A stretch of 64,000 nt of DNA, from assembly GCA_037349105.1 (NCBI GenBank), contig JAYJMM010000114.1, positions 186,001 through 250,000 of the forward strand, in the 5' to 3' direction. Below are positions 30,416 to 40,974 of this stretch, in pieces (position 1 is the first letter of the stretch; each line of letters starts with the position of its first letter). The notes below the pieces were generated by a model, which did not search any database, was not told the origin of the DNA, and saw only the letters and a list, made by a program, of their open reading frames with translations. Source of the DNA: Limnomonas spitsbergensis. Taxonomy: Eukaryota; Chlorophyta; Chlorophyceae; Chlamydomonadales. A program made the position numbers and the translations under genes.

Positions 30416-33244
30416 ACTAGCAGCGAACGTAGGCTACACCCGTTTTTTTGTCTAGGACCTTGAGTTGCGGTGTGGCTGCTGGCCTGTGGGCTGACGCAAA
30501 TCTTGATTGACAGGCCGGCCGCGCACGTCCGGCTCACACCTCACACGCGCTGTCAAGCACAGCGGTCGACCCTATGTTCGCCCAAACCTGTTTCCCCCAG
30601 ACCCTGTAAAACATCACCAACCAAACCCCTTATAACCCCATAAACCTTTCCCAGGCACCGATGCCCCGTAACCCCGCCCCCTCCGTACGGCGAGGCAAAA
30701 GCCTGATGGACGACGTTCGTAACGAGGATTTTGTCTGAGTGTATTACTGATTTACTGTGCTTGCTGCAAGTGCTGCGCGGACGAAAATTAATATTATGTC
30801 AAATGATGCGCGACGCAAAATTAATTTACTGCTGCGCGGCGTTAAATTAAACTGTTTTTGCTGCTGCACCGAGGGGGGGCAAAAACAAAAAAATTGACCT
30901 TATCCCAATCTCGCTTGGATACATTGAAAATCAAGGATCTATTTGGAAAATAATAATTGGATTCTCTTTCCTCCTGGTAGAAAGTGGATGGGACTGGACA
31001 GGAGGCTCACGGGCCGACGCGGGTGAGTGGAGGGCCATCTGGTCAGTGAGGGGGGAGGGGCAGATTTCAGGCGGAACGCAGATGTTTTGGAACTTAATAA
31101 CATAGAAGAGCAAGGATTCATTTGAAAAATAAAATTGGTGCTCTTATATCCTGGAAGTAATATAATGGGACTGGACAGGAGGGTCACATGCCGATACGGG
31201 TGAGTGGAGGGCCACCTGGTCAGTGAGTGGAGACCGGGGTAAATTTCAGTGCATCAAGTACAAGCCCTATTCTGGGAGGGGCCATGAGGTGCCATCAGGT
31301 GACGTACTCATTGATAACACTCAGGTAGTTATTACCAGCCAGGGAGGCCCAGGACGACAAATGGGTGGACAGGCCCGACGCGGAGGTTGTGGCCACCAAA
31401 CCAGCCACCAAACAGTCTGGCAGGCCTTGCATCAGACTGTGGGGCGCGTGAGCGCCTGGCAACCCAAGATCTGATAGGTTTGGCGGTCAGGCTGCGGGTG
31501 AGTGCTTTGTTAATTTTGTTTGTTAAACAATTCTGGTGAATGACCACATGTGGGGAGTTAATGTACTGGATACCTTTTACGATGGGGTGGTTTAAGGGTG
31601 TACTAGAAGTAGACCTAAGGCAGTGTGCCTAGGCTACAAGCTATTCCACTAGACAAGGATGAATTGGGATGGAGCTGCGGGCTCATTAGGGGCCGCGTGT
31701 TGTTTTCCTTTTATGTCATGTCCGGCAGCCCGGTATATGTGGCGGTGTCATATACGGGATTGGCGATGTCCTGTGTCATGTGGCGATGTGTCGCACCATA
31801 AAGCAGTAACTGCAATACTATGGTAAATACCGTGAACTCCGGTCAGGACGCCTTAGAGAGGCGTCCTCTACTCACAAACACGGTACATCACCGTACACAC
31901 AGGCTCCTTGTACTTCAGACAAGAGCTGTTAACTGGCTACTGTAAGGTTCAGCCCTAGCAGGAAGTCTCTCTGCCTAGGGGTAAGTCTGGGTGTCCCTGT
32001 CTCGTGGGTACCGCCCCTACTACTTCACTCGCCCCCCCGCTCCTCAGCGTTAAGCCGATCGGGCATGCGCTGGGAGCCGGAAAAAGGGGTCGGTACTGTA
32101 AGAAAGAAACTTCTGGCAATATGTACACCTCAGAAGATCAAAATATCAAAGCAAATCTGCCTGGTTCAGGCCGTCCTCCGCATCTGCCTGGTTCAGGCTA
32201 TTTTCAAAGCAAAATCTGTACGCCCAGAACTTGTCAGTTCCCTAACACTGAAGCCTCCTAAACATCTGACTGCAATCCAGCCAGTTGGTAAAAAATTCCC
32301 TGAAGAAAATCCACTGCAGGAAATGTGCTGCAGGACATCCACAAAAGGAAATTCACCAAAGAAAAAATTCACTGAAACCCGTGGCGGACCCTAGGTCCAC
32401 CCACGATTCTGCACACTTGACAAAGGCCTCTGGGACCCTGATCTCTCTCCTGCCTGATCGGGGCACACAGAATCCGGTACCGTCACCAGTGTCATGCTTG
32501 GTTGCAGGCAATAAAGGGTCAGAACCCATCAGAAACCCTCAGCAACCATCAGAAACCATCAGAAACCATCAGAAGTCATCAGAAATCAGAATCTTTTAAC
32601 TTCCGGAAAATATGTACGTAGAAGCTCAAATCGTCTTAGCAAATCTGCCTGGTTCAGGCCTTCTTCAATCAGAACTCAAAAAAATCCACCGAGTCTCAGC
32701 TGATGCGCAATGCGCAGAATCCTACAAATCCAGGCTGTTCAGCCCACTACTGGCTAGCAAACAGAGAAATTTTCGAAGTTATCAGGTTAAGCTAAGAACA
32801 ACCGCTGCTCTCGCCCCACTGCGCCATAGCCGCCTGGTCTTCAATGGCCACAGGAAATGTGCGCCGTAGCAGCGTGATCCGCCCCCTGCTGTGTTATCAT
32901 CGCCCGAGTTGACTAATTCTCCTCGCTCATCATCTTCATAACATATGTACTACCGTAGCCTTGCTGCTACGGTGGTTGAGAAACAAATTTTCACTATGTT
33001 GCTGCGATAGCTTTAACTCCAATCCTGCATCTTCCGTCTTCGGTCCGCTGGCTGCCGGCCCACTGCCTGCCGGGTACTAGGACAAGCCGCGCTGCGTCTG
33101 CATTTTCTGCTCTGTAGGCGCCTGCCCGCTCCTTGCCAGTTACGGCGTGGGTAACGTCACGTGCTCAGCGGCCTTGTCGCTCTGGGCTCGGCCTCAGGTC
33201 TCGGTAAGCTCCGCAAGGGCTGACTCCTCCTCTTTGTTGGAAGC
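30416..33244. other. No gene recognised; 3' side of the large repeat-rich ORF
   Basis: About 30930-31230 carries two related units (GGGACTGGACAGGAGG(C/G)TCAC... GTGAGTGGAGGGCCA(T/C)CTGGTCAGTGAG) about 200 bp apart. At 31713-31730 ATGTCATGTCCGGCAGCC is followed by CGGTATA; the same 18 bases recur at 40295-40312 beyond the other side of the large ORF. Short repeats include CTGCCTGGTTCAGGC (32158, 32184, 32647) and AGAAACCATC (32530-32580). If the large ORF belongs to a retroelement, part of this stretch should be its 3' non-coding region. Confidence 0.4.
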
Positions 33245-36200
33245 CTAGCGCCACCTTGGCCCATCTATGGACCGCTCGCTGGGTGACATTGGCTTCTCTT
33301 CATCCAAGGAATATCTTTCTCCAAAAAGTCTCTCCCTCCAAGAAGCCTCTCGCGCCTCCTCCTCCTCATCCGCCTCTTCCTCCTCCTCCATCTCATTCTC
33401 CTCTTCTGCCTCTTCCATCTCATTCTCCTCTTCTGCCGTAGGCCTGTGATCTGTGACCATCAGGTCCCCCATTTCCAGGGCGAACTTCTCCCACAGCACC
33501 ACCTGCTGCGTCAGCACAGTGATCTGCTCCTCATCGGTCATGCACAAGTACCCTGGCACAGTGATCATGAACTTGCTCAGCTTGACCCTGGTGGCCACTG
33601 GCAGCCCTTCATAGAACATGTGCGAGACCGAGTGCCTTCTGCCAAAGTAGTCCACTGCATCCCTGGAGATATGCAGCAACTCTGCTGTGGACAGGACTCT
33701 GTGCGCAAACGCCTCCACTGTCTCCTCTGGCTTGACCTCTGGATCCAAGGTGGTCGTGACTCCCAGCTTGAGGTGGGTGATCGCGGATCTCTCATCCGAG
33801 GTCGGCTTCCCCACCTCCTCCTTTACCACCCTGATCCACAGGGTAAGCAGGGAAACCGCACAGCACTGCTCCTCTGCTGGAGCGGCCCACTGCCCCCTGA
33901 TCCTTTCCACCTCCTTGGTGGCCCTGTCCCCTGCATGGGGCGCTGCCCTGATGGCCACCATCAACGGCCCCACACTGGCAGGCTTGTTGTTCCACAACCT
34001 GGCCAGGGATCGCACGAGCATGGCCATGGCCGAGGGTGACTGGCAGGATCCAACAATTTCCCCTGCCACCACGGCCAGCGCCGGTGGTTCATCCGACAGC
34101 GCCAGTCTGTTGTGTGATCCCCAATAGCCACACGCTTGGCAATATTTCTTGGCTGCAACCGCGCCCGGGTGTGACATATCCAACACCGGCACGTTGCCTT
34201 GGATAGCTGGGATTTTGGTATATTTGGCCACCCCTGCCATCTGCAGAACCATCTGCTGCAGCAGCTGCATGTTCATCCTTGCCTGCTCCCTATCGAGCCT
34301 CTTCATTTCCTGGTCGCTGGACTCCCGCCTGGCCCTTGGCCCGCGCCTGTCCGCTCCACCTGACCCCGACTCGTCTAAACTGGAATCTGATCCAGATCTG
34401 CTACTGTCGCCCCCTGATGGGCTGCGACTGCGCTGGTACTGGCTGTTTCTGCGGCCAGCCCCATCCTGGGCTTGTCCGCCCCCGGACGACTGTCTGCCGG
34501 CCCCTCTGCTCCTCTCGGGTGGCGGCTGATCAGCCTCATCTCTGCTTTTTCTCTCCTCTGGGCCAGACTCCCGAGGCTGTGATCCTCTGCCGGATTCTGC
34601 CTGCCCCCTGGGCGGCTTCTGGCTTGGCTCGCCTGGCTGTGTCCTCCTGCCGTATTCTGCCGGCCCCCTGGGTGGCTCCTGGCTCTGCCAGTTTGGCTCT
34701 TCCCTGCCGTCTGCCTGCCCCCTGGGCGGCTCCTGGCTCTGCCAGCTTGGCTGTTTCCCTCCTGTGTAATTCCTGACGCAGGAAACAGAATGCGTTTCCT
34801 CTCTGGTTTCCTGCCTTCTTGGTCCACTGCTGCGCACACTGCCTGCAGGCTCGTCCTGTTGTGTTCCTCTTGCTGCGCCCTCTTGCCTTTTCCTCAGGGA
34901 CTCCTCGATATACTCCACCTGGGTTTCCTGGCATGTGTTCTCTCTGTCCTCGATTATGCGCAGGAGTGCATAAGACTCTTGCCTGTTTGCTCTGCGCGTT
35001 GCTACGCCTTGCTCAGCCATCCTGGCCAGCGATCGGCGAGTCAACTCCGCCCTTTCGCTGGCGGCTGGGCTACTGGCCCTGGGCTCTTCCCTGCCCCTTG
35101 GCCGCCCCCTGAGGCTTGGCTCGCTGCTGACCTCAAAAACCTCAGATCTGAGTGTTGGGGTTGGCGCGGTTCTTGCTTGCTGCTGCCACCTTTGGACTTC
35201 CCTGAGCTCCTCAGGCCGCTGCCCCGCTGTTTCAAATCCTTCCCATACCTGGTCCTCCTCATCTTCCGGCTCGGATCCCGGTTCCACCTGATTTCCTGTT
35301 ACCTCATTGCACCACTCATCTGCGAAGGCCTTAACAGCCAGGGCTGCTTCGCGTCCAGCCCTTCCCTTGGATACCTGTCCAAGGGCGCTTAACAGCGTCG
35401 CCCTGTCCTGCCCTGTGTGGGGGATACCCAGCATGGCCTTTGTTGCCCATCCCCTCAGATGATGGGCCTTGAACTCCTCAATGGCTGTGACCTGGTCCTG
35501 GAAATGCAAGAACGTCCTGGAGCAAACTTGCTTCCACAGGTCTGTTGCCCACTGCAAAATTCCTGCCCAACCGATCGGTCCTTCTGACTCCTCATTGCCG
35601 CACACTACTCCCCCAGTCCCGGAGCGCTCTGGCTCTCTAGGTCTGGTATCCTGCGCCTGTGCTGTACCGTGATAAAATCCGCGCAGGATTTCCTTGTGGC
35701 TGCCGCCTGCTCGCATCTGGCTGCTAGATCCCTCCTTGGGTGTCTGCACAGGTCTGCCCACACTGGGCGTAAAATTGGACAGCAGCGTCCCGTAAACTGT
35801 GGATCCCGCCCCTCTTTGAACCGGCACCCTGCGTGGTCGCATTGGCTGCCTTGGGCGCAGCCCTGTCACTGGCTGCCGCCCCTTCTCTTCTTGTATCGGA
35901 TCAGGCAGCTCTTCCTCAGATATTAGGTCAGCCCACGGCTTTCCCACCGGTACAGCTGACTTTTCCTGTGGTTCTTTGCTGCTCTGCGGGGCCTGCCTGG
36001 TCACAGCAGGCTTGATCTCAGCTCCCTCGCGCTTGATCTCTGCATCATTGGCCTCAGCCGGGTCCTCACCCGGCTCCAGCCCCCTCTGGATGTTGGCATC
36101 CATGAGGTGCTCACATGCACTGTCGCTGTGCTCGCACTCGAACCCGCAGAACATGCATACTCTTCCGGGGTAATACCTCATGGCCTGACGCATGGCATTG

Positions 36201-38878
36201 CGGGTGTCCATCTGCTGCTGATGGTCACTTGTTGCGCAATCCTCCCAGAGCCTGGCCAGCTCCACATCTGCAGGCACCGCAGCAGGGAATGCTACCAGGC
36301 ACACATTCCTGCTGCTGCTGTTGTTCACGGGTGCTGGCACCGGAGACCTGCTGCTCCTAGCTTCATCCACGTCACTGTCAGCTGCCCTGTCTTGTGGCAA
36401 CAGCGTCTGCAGTTTCTTTGCCAAGCGACGCTTCATCATCCTCAGCTGCCTGGTCATTCTCATCTGCCAGGCAATCCCTGGCTGCCTGGCCATCCACAGC
36501 TGCCTGGCCATTCCTTTGAGCTTCTGCTGGTACCAGTTCACCTTTTCCCTTAGCATGGGTATGGAGATTCCCTGCTCCTCTGACCCCTCAGGATTCTCTG
36601 CCGCCTCCAGCTGTTTGCTGGCCTGCTGGGCCGCCCCTGGTTCTGATATTGGCACCTGGACCCCTCCTGGAGCTGCTGCCACTGGTGGTGTGACAGGCCT
36701 TTCCTCTTCTGGCTGGTGCATCTGCACCAGCACCGGCGCCTGCCTGTGCTCGTGGTCCTCAACCTCACTTGGTCCAACTGGTCCCTCAGCCACCTGTTGG
36801 TTCAGCTTCTGCTCCCACGGATGCAGTTGGTCCGGCTCGCAGCCGCCGGCCACCACAGGTGTCACATGGGCTGCCTCCCTCGACAAACACAAACGTGACG
36901 CCTGCACTTGCAGTTGGCCTGGCTCACAGCCACCGATCCCTACAGGTGTCACATGAATTGCCTCCCTCTGCAAGCACCGTCGTGACGCCTGCAACTGCAG
37001 TTGGCCTGGCTCACAGCCACCGGCCACCACAGGTGTCACAGGAACGTCCTCCATCTGAAAACACAGCCGTGACGCCTGCACCTGCAGTTGGCACGGCTCG
37101 TGGCCATCGGTCACCACAGGTGTCACAGGAACTGCCTCTCTCTGCAAACACAGCCGTGACGCATGCACCTGCAGTTGGCCTGGCTCACGGCCAGCGGCCG
37201 CCACAGGTGTCACATGGGCTGCCTCCCTCGGCAAACACAGCCGTGACGCATGCACCTGCAGTTGACCTGGCTCACAGCCACCGATCCCTATAGGTGTCAC
37301 AGGAACTGCCTCTCTCTGCAAACCCAGCCGTGACGCCTGCACCTGCAGTTGGCATGGCTCGCAGCCACCGATCCCTACAGGTGTCACAGGAACCGCCTCT
37401 CTCTGCAAACCCAGCCTTGACGCCTGCACCTGCAGTTGGTCTGGCTCACAGCCACCGATCCCGACAGGTGTCACAGGAACTGCCTCCATCTGCAAACACA
37501 GCCGTGACGCCTGCACCTGCAGTTGGTCTGGCTCACAGCCACCGATCCCTACAGGTGTCACAGGAACCGCCTCTCTCTGCAAACCCAGCCGTGACGCCTG
37601 CACCTGCAGTTGGCTTGGCTCGCAGCCACCGGCCACCACAGTTTTCACAGGAACTGCCTCCTTCTGCAAACACAGCCGTGATGCCTGCACCTGCAGTTTG
37701 TCTGGCTCACAGCCACCGATCCCGACAGGTGTCACAGGAACTGCCTCCATCTGCAAACACAGCCGTGACGCCTGCACCTGCAGTTGGCTTGGCTCGGGGC
37801 CACCGATCCCTACAGGTGTCACAGGAACCGGCTCTCTCTGCAAACCCAGCCTTGACGCCTGCACCTGCAGTTGGCTTGGCTCGCAGCCACCGGTCACTGG
37901 TTTGGGTGAAAAAGCATTCCCTATCGAAACACAGTTGATCAGGTGCAGCTGCTCGCTAGCTACCGGGCTATCCTGCCTGGGTGGGCCGGCACTCTCTGCC
38001 GTAATACAGTTGATCAGGTGCAGCTGCTTGCTAGCTACCGGGCTATCCTGCCTGGGTGGGCCGGCACTCTCTGCCGTAATACAGTTGATCAGGTGCAGCT
38101 GCTCGCTAGCTACCAGGCTATCCTGCCTGGGTGGGCTGGCACTCTCTGCCGTAATACAGTTGATCAGGTGCCTGGGACTTGGCTCACTGTCACTGCTGAG
38201 GATATCAAACATGGACCAGCCGTTGGGGGACACCTGATTACCTGGCTGCTCCATACACCTGGTCAATGCCTCCAAGGGTGCGCGCTGCTGGGGCACAGCC
38301 AGACTGCTTAACCCCGCCTGCTCTGCGTCACACACACTTTTCCACACTCCAGTGGCCCACTGCCCTAGCCTGTTCCACCCTATTGGCTGAGTCAGATCCT
38401 CCTTCCTTTTTACTGGGGGCCATTCCGCAGTGGCGGCTTTTGCTCCACCCACCGCCTGCAGATCTGCAGGTTTCCTGATCACCTGACTTCCACCACGGGG
38501 CATCGTCACGTTCTCCTTTTTAACGCACTGCGCAGCACTTGCCACTCTCATTAGCCTCTTCTGCGTCGCGTATTCTGGCCCACTGCCTAGGTCTCTTGCT
38601 CTCCCGCACTCTGCTGCCCCCTCTGGGGCTGCCGAGGTGCCTGCCCCTTGATCACCGTGATCGGGCTTGTTCTTGACTCGTTGCGCGGCTCCTGCCCCAC
38701 TGGGCAAGTCCTGCTCTGGTGCGCCTTCTGGACCACTGTCCCGACTTGCGCCACTGGTCTGCGACACCTCAACGGGCCAAGCTTGATCTGCACTGGGCAT
38801 CTTGCACCCCAAAGCTGCGGGATCCTCGATCCCTGCTAGCCCTCGAGAAATACGCGTCGCTTCTCCCTCAAGCGCCAT
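33245..38878 (-). CDS. Giant repeat-rich Gag-like protein of a probable mobile element
   Basis: An uninterrupted 1877-codon frame cannot arise by chance here. Near residues 145-175 is PIGWNRLGQWATGVWKSVC, and a related PIGWAGILQWATDLWKQVC lies in the second half, so a module is duplicated. Three full 25-residue repeats starting HLINCITAESA are followed by about twelve 29-residue repeats (GCEPxQLQVQASRLxLQREAVPVTP). Next come a Lys/Arg-Met-Gln-rich helix, a Cys-rich knot (CMFCGFECEHSDSACEH), a long charged region with RGQ(A)/PPRG repeats, CQACGYWGSHN, and a globular C-terminal part (LDPEVKPEETVEAFAHRVLSTAELL) that resembles retroelement capsid regions in style. It ends in an acidic tract. A single huge exon among intron-rich genes, surrounded by repeats, favours a transposable-element origin. 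No protease, reverse transcriptase or integrase is visible, so it would be non-autonomous. A domesticated or host gene is the alternative. Confidence 0.6.
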   Translation of the reverse strand: MALEGEATRISRGLAGIEDPAALGCKMPSADQAWPVEVSQTSGASRDSGPEGAPEQDLPSGAGAAQRVKNKPDHGDQGAGTSAAPEGAAECGRARDLGSGPEYATQKRLMRVASAAQCVKKENVTMPRGGSQVIRKPADLQAVGGAKAATAEWPPVKRKEDLTQPIGWNRLGQWATGVWKSVCDAEQAGLSSLAVPQQRAPLEALTRCMEQPGNQVSPNGWSMFDILSSDSEPSPRHLINCITAESASPPRQDSLVASEQLHLINCITAESAGPPRQDSPVASKQLHLINCITAESAGPPRQDSPVASEQLHLINCVSIGNAFSPKPVTGGCEPSQLQVQASRLGLQREPVPVTPVGIGGPEPSQLQVQASRLCLQMEAVPVTPVGIGGCEPDKLQVQASRLCLQKEAVPVKTVVAGGCEPSQLQVQASRLGLQREAVPVTPVGIGGCEPDQLQVQASRLCLQMEAVPVTPVGIGGCEPDQLQVQASRLGLQREAVPVTPVGIGGCEPCQLQVQASRLGLQREAVPVTPIGIGGCEPGQLQVHASRLCLPREAAHVTPVAAAGREPGQLQVHASRLCLQREAVPVTPVVTDGHEPCQLQVQASRLCFQMEDVPVTPVVAGGCEPGQLQLQASRRCLQREAIHVTPVGIGGCEPGQLQVQASRLCLSREAAHVTPVVAGGCEPDQLHPWEQKLNQQVAEGPVGPSEVEDHEHRQAPVLVQMHQPEEERPVTPPVAAAPGGVQVPISEPGAAQQASKQLEAAENPEGSEEQGISIPMLREKVNWYQQKLKGMARQLWMARQPGIAWQMRMTRQLRMMKRRLAKKLQTLLPQDRAADSDVDEARSSRSPVPAPVNNSSSRNVCLVAFPAAVPADVELARLWEDCATSDHQQQMDTRNAMRQAMRYYPGRVCMFCGFECEHSDSACEHLMDANIQRGLEPGEDPAEANDAEIKREGAEIKPAVTRQAPQSSKEPQEKSAVPVGKPWADLISEEELPDPIQEEKGRQPVTGLRPRQPMRPRRVPVQRGAGSTVYGTLLSNFTPSVGRPVQTPKEGSSSQMRAGGSHKEILRGFYHGTAQAQDTRPREPERSGTGGVVCGNEESEGPIGWAGILQWATDLWKQVCSRTFLHFQDQVTAIEEFKAHHLRGWATKAMLGIPHTGQDRATLLSALGQVSKGRAGREAALAVKAFADEWCNEVTGNQVEPGSEPEDEEDQVWEGFETAGQRPEELREVQRWQQQARTAPTPTLRSEVFEVSSEPSLRGRPRGREEPRASSPAASERAELTRRSLARMAEQGVATRRANRQESYALLRIIEDRENTCQETQVEYIEESLRKRQEGAARGTQQDEPAGSVRSSGPRRQETREETHSVSCVRNYTGGKQPSWQSQEPPRGQADGREEPNWQSQEPPRGPAEYGRRTQPGEPSQKPPRGQAESGRGSQPRESGPEERKSRDEADQPPPERSRGAGRQSSGGGQAQDGAGRRNSQYQRSRSPSGGDSSRSGSDSSLDESGSGGADRRGPRARRESSDQEMKRLDREQARMNMQLLQQMVLQMAGVAKYTKIPAIQGNVPVLDMSHPGAVAAKKYCQACGYWGSHNRLALSDEPPALAVVAGEIVGSCQSPSAMAMLVRSLARLWNNKPASVGPLMVAIRAAPHAGDRATKEVERIRGQWAAPAEEQCCAVSLLTLWIRVVKEEVGKPTSDERSAITHLKLGVTTTLDPEVKPEETVEAFAHRVLSTAELLHISRDAVDYFGRRHSVSHMFYEGLPVATRVKLSKFMITVPGYLCMTDEEQITVLTQQVVLWEKFALEMGDLMVTDHRPTAEEENEMEEAEEENEMEEEEEADEEEEAREASWRERLFGERYSLDEEKPMSPSERSIDGPRWR
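36830..37900 (-). repeat. 87-bp coding minisatellite in the large ORF
   Basis: Twelve full and one partial copies of an 87-bp unit, each encoding 29 residues with invariant EP, QL, ASR and VTP positions. Variation is concentrated at a few sites (L[GC]L, Q[RM]E, V[GV][IA][GAD]) that recur in different combinations, the pattern expected of repeat shuffling by recombination. Confidence 0.95.
37905..38185 (-). repeat. 75-bp coding repeat in the large ORF
   Basis: Three full copies and one diverged copy of a unit encoding LINCITAESA-GPPRQDSPVAS-EQLH. Adjacent copies differ at only a few bases. Confidence 0.95.
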
Positions 38879-40260
38879 CTGCTGCTCTGAGTCCAGGCCC
38901 TGCCTTTCAGTTCACACAGTTCACACAGTTCTGGGCCACTGAAATCTCAGCCTCATCAATCCATTGGTCACTGATCCTTAGATCCACTTCTGTCAACACT
39001 TGGGAATTTGCACTCCACCACAAAGGCAAGTCCAGGTGCACAGGCACTATCAACTGGGTTTATAACTCCACAGCCTGGTGAGGGCTTGCCAGTCAGGTCA
39101 AGCCGACAGGTACAGCAAAAAAAAAAAAAAACAGGACAGTGCTCTGCCTTCCTGCTTTTTCTTGCTAATCAATCAGAACCTGGCGGAATCCTCCGTCGCC
39201 TTTCTGGCTGGGCAGCTCTAGATGTCACACGCCCTGCGTGGATGTAGCCTCTTGCGTGGTGTCCGCTCAGCTTCGTGGTCCTGCGGGGATGCTCTGGTAC
39301 ACCAAAAAATTTCAAACTTGGATCTTCAATCCACAAGTTCACTTCTGTCCATGATGACAGATTGGATCCACCTGATCTCAATCTTCAATCACACAGGCAG
39401 TATTTGATGGGTGTATAAGCCCACAGCCAAATCTTCAAGCTACGTCTGCTTCTGGGTTGCCACGCCCAGCTCAAGCAGGGATTGGCTTGGAATATCTATG
39501 AGAAATCCTCTGCTCAGTGATTTCTAGCTGTCCAAGGCAGATCCGCTGTCTCAAAAAGAAATTCCAAGCTCCACAGCACATACACCTTTAGCAGGATTTG
39601 TTGGGTCAGGCTGATAAGGCAAGATCCACTTCGTTCCTTCTAAGTGGACACGAGAGGTTTGCTTCAGGTCCGTGGCGGACTTCTTCCCCACATAGTGGCG
39701 GACGCCTACGGGCGGACTCAGTGACTACACACTGGCCGCGGATGCGCAGCGCGTTAAGCTGTGGCTGGAACTTCTAGATGACAGACACGGAGCTGGTCAC
39801 TTGTAAAGCTTAACTGCTGGCCCTTCAGATAGCTGATCTGTCGGGTCGCTGAGTCACTCACCGCGTGAAGCGGGGGATGTCGTAGCCGTAGACTGCGGGC
39901 GGTGTCCCAGGTCGGGCTGGGCATCTAGCAGAGGATGACTAGGTTGCTATGTCGGCTCTGAGGCTGAAACTGGCTTGATCGTCTTCGTGCCTTCGTGGTA
40001 CTGGCGTTATTGGTATTCACAGGGTATATCTTGGGATGATAGCCGTTGCTGATTACAATTAGAGGCCTGTCCACTTAAAAGGAACGAAGTAAGTGTCAAG
40101 CGTGCAAGCCGGGATTCAAAGGTCCCGGCAAGCCCTATTTACTGAGTACGGGAAATCTGCTACACTTCACACTTAAGCGGGATTCTGGGTCTCAGTTCAA
40201 ATCCGGAGACTCCGCAGATAAGCTGCGGAGGCTCCGCGGCCGCTAACTGCGGTCTAAACG
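38879..40260. other. 5' flank of the large ORF, no gene recognised
   Basis: A homopolymer run of A lies at 39117-39131. Near 38990-39070 and 39340-39425 two related segments (CAAGTTCACTTCTGTC... CAACTGGGTTTATAACTCCACAGCC) are duplicated about 360 bp apart. CTTCGTTCCTTCTAAGTGGAC at 39630 and GTCCACTTAAAAGGAACGAAG at 40071 form an inverted repeat about 440 bp apart. These could be parts of the element's untranslated leader, but I found no matching long terminal repeat. Confidence 0.4.
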
Positions 40261-40262
40261 GT

Positions 40263-40620
40263 TCTGTCACGTATACGGTAATATACTGTGACAGATGTCA
40301 TGTCCGGCAGCCTGGTATACCCACTCGATGGCGCCCTGCGTGGGGATTCCCGTTTGGGGGGACACTTCTCGGGTCAGCAACGTGTGTGAATCCCCACGAC
40401 GGGTCCACCTCAGTGGCTTTTCCCACTCGATGGTACCCTGCGTGGGAATTCCCGTATGGGTATGCACGGCGTGGGTCAGCAACGTGTGGGATTCCCCACG
40501 ACCGGTCCACCGCAGTAGCTTTTCCCACTCGATGGTACCCTGCGTGGGAATTCCCGTGTGGGAGTGCAGTAGTGGGTTATCCCACTGGGTGGTGACAATC
40601 CCCAATGGGTAACCCCACGG
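40263..40620. repeat. Palindrome plus 105-bp tandem repeats
   Basis: 40263-40295 is an imperfect palindrome (TCTGTCACGTATA...TATACTGTGACAGA). It is followed by ATGTCATGTCCGGCAGCC (shared with 31713) and three units of about 105 bp that begin CCCACTCGATGG and contain CCCTGCGTGGG then (G/A)ATTCCCGT, CAGCAACGTGTG and CGGTCCACC. A related segment lies inverted at 28855-28935. Confidence 0.8.
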
Positions 40621-40674
40621 CGGGTCTGCCCATTGACTGCACCCCACGCACAGTTTCCCCGACGAGGTAGACGA

Positions 40675-40974
40675 TTAGTCCCAGAACAGATTAAAAGCAG
40701 GGTGATTCAACTTCGTGTATACATCAGTATGAAGAGAAGAATGCCTGGAACGAGCCAGGCATTCTCGAAGTACCACAAAACAGAATGGATCCGAAACCAA
40801 AAAGAATGTACAAGCCACCCCTGCGTGCGGTGCACCCATACGTCGTGACAAAGGTAGTGGATAGCGGAATGAAGGTGCCACGCACTCCCTCCCATTCTGG
40901 TGGCGTCCGACGTTTGCAAGATCAACGGATTTGAGGACCTTGCCACATCGACCACAAGTGATCTGTTTATTCAT
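40675..40974 (-). pseudogene. Zinc-finger fragment, possibly transposase-derived
   Basis: The frame begins MNKQITCGRCGKVLKSVDL and has the spacing C-x2-C-x(about 16)-H-x5-C, ending GRHQNGREC. The fragment at 42170-42511 has the same spacing and shares C..C.KV.K. Both sit in repeat-rich DNA. A BED-like or C2HC zinc finger at the N-terminus of a DNA-transposon protein is my best guess; no catalytic region follows. Confidence 0.35.

Noticed and set aside
33446..38839. Many plus-strand frames opposite the giant ORF
   Set aside because: They are shadows of the 1877-codon minus frame and its 87- and 75-bp repeats.
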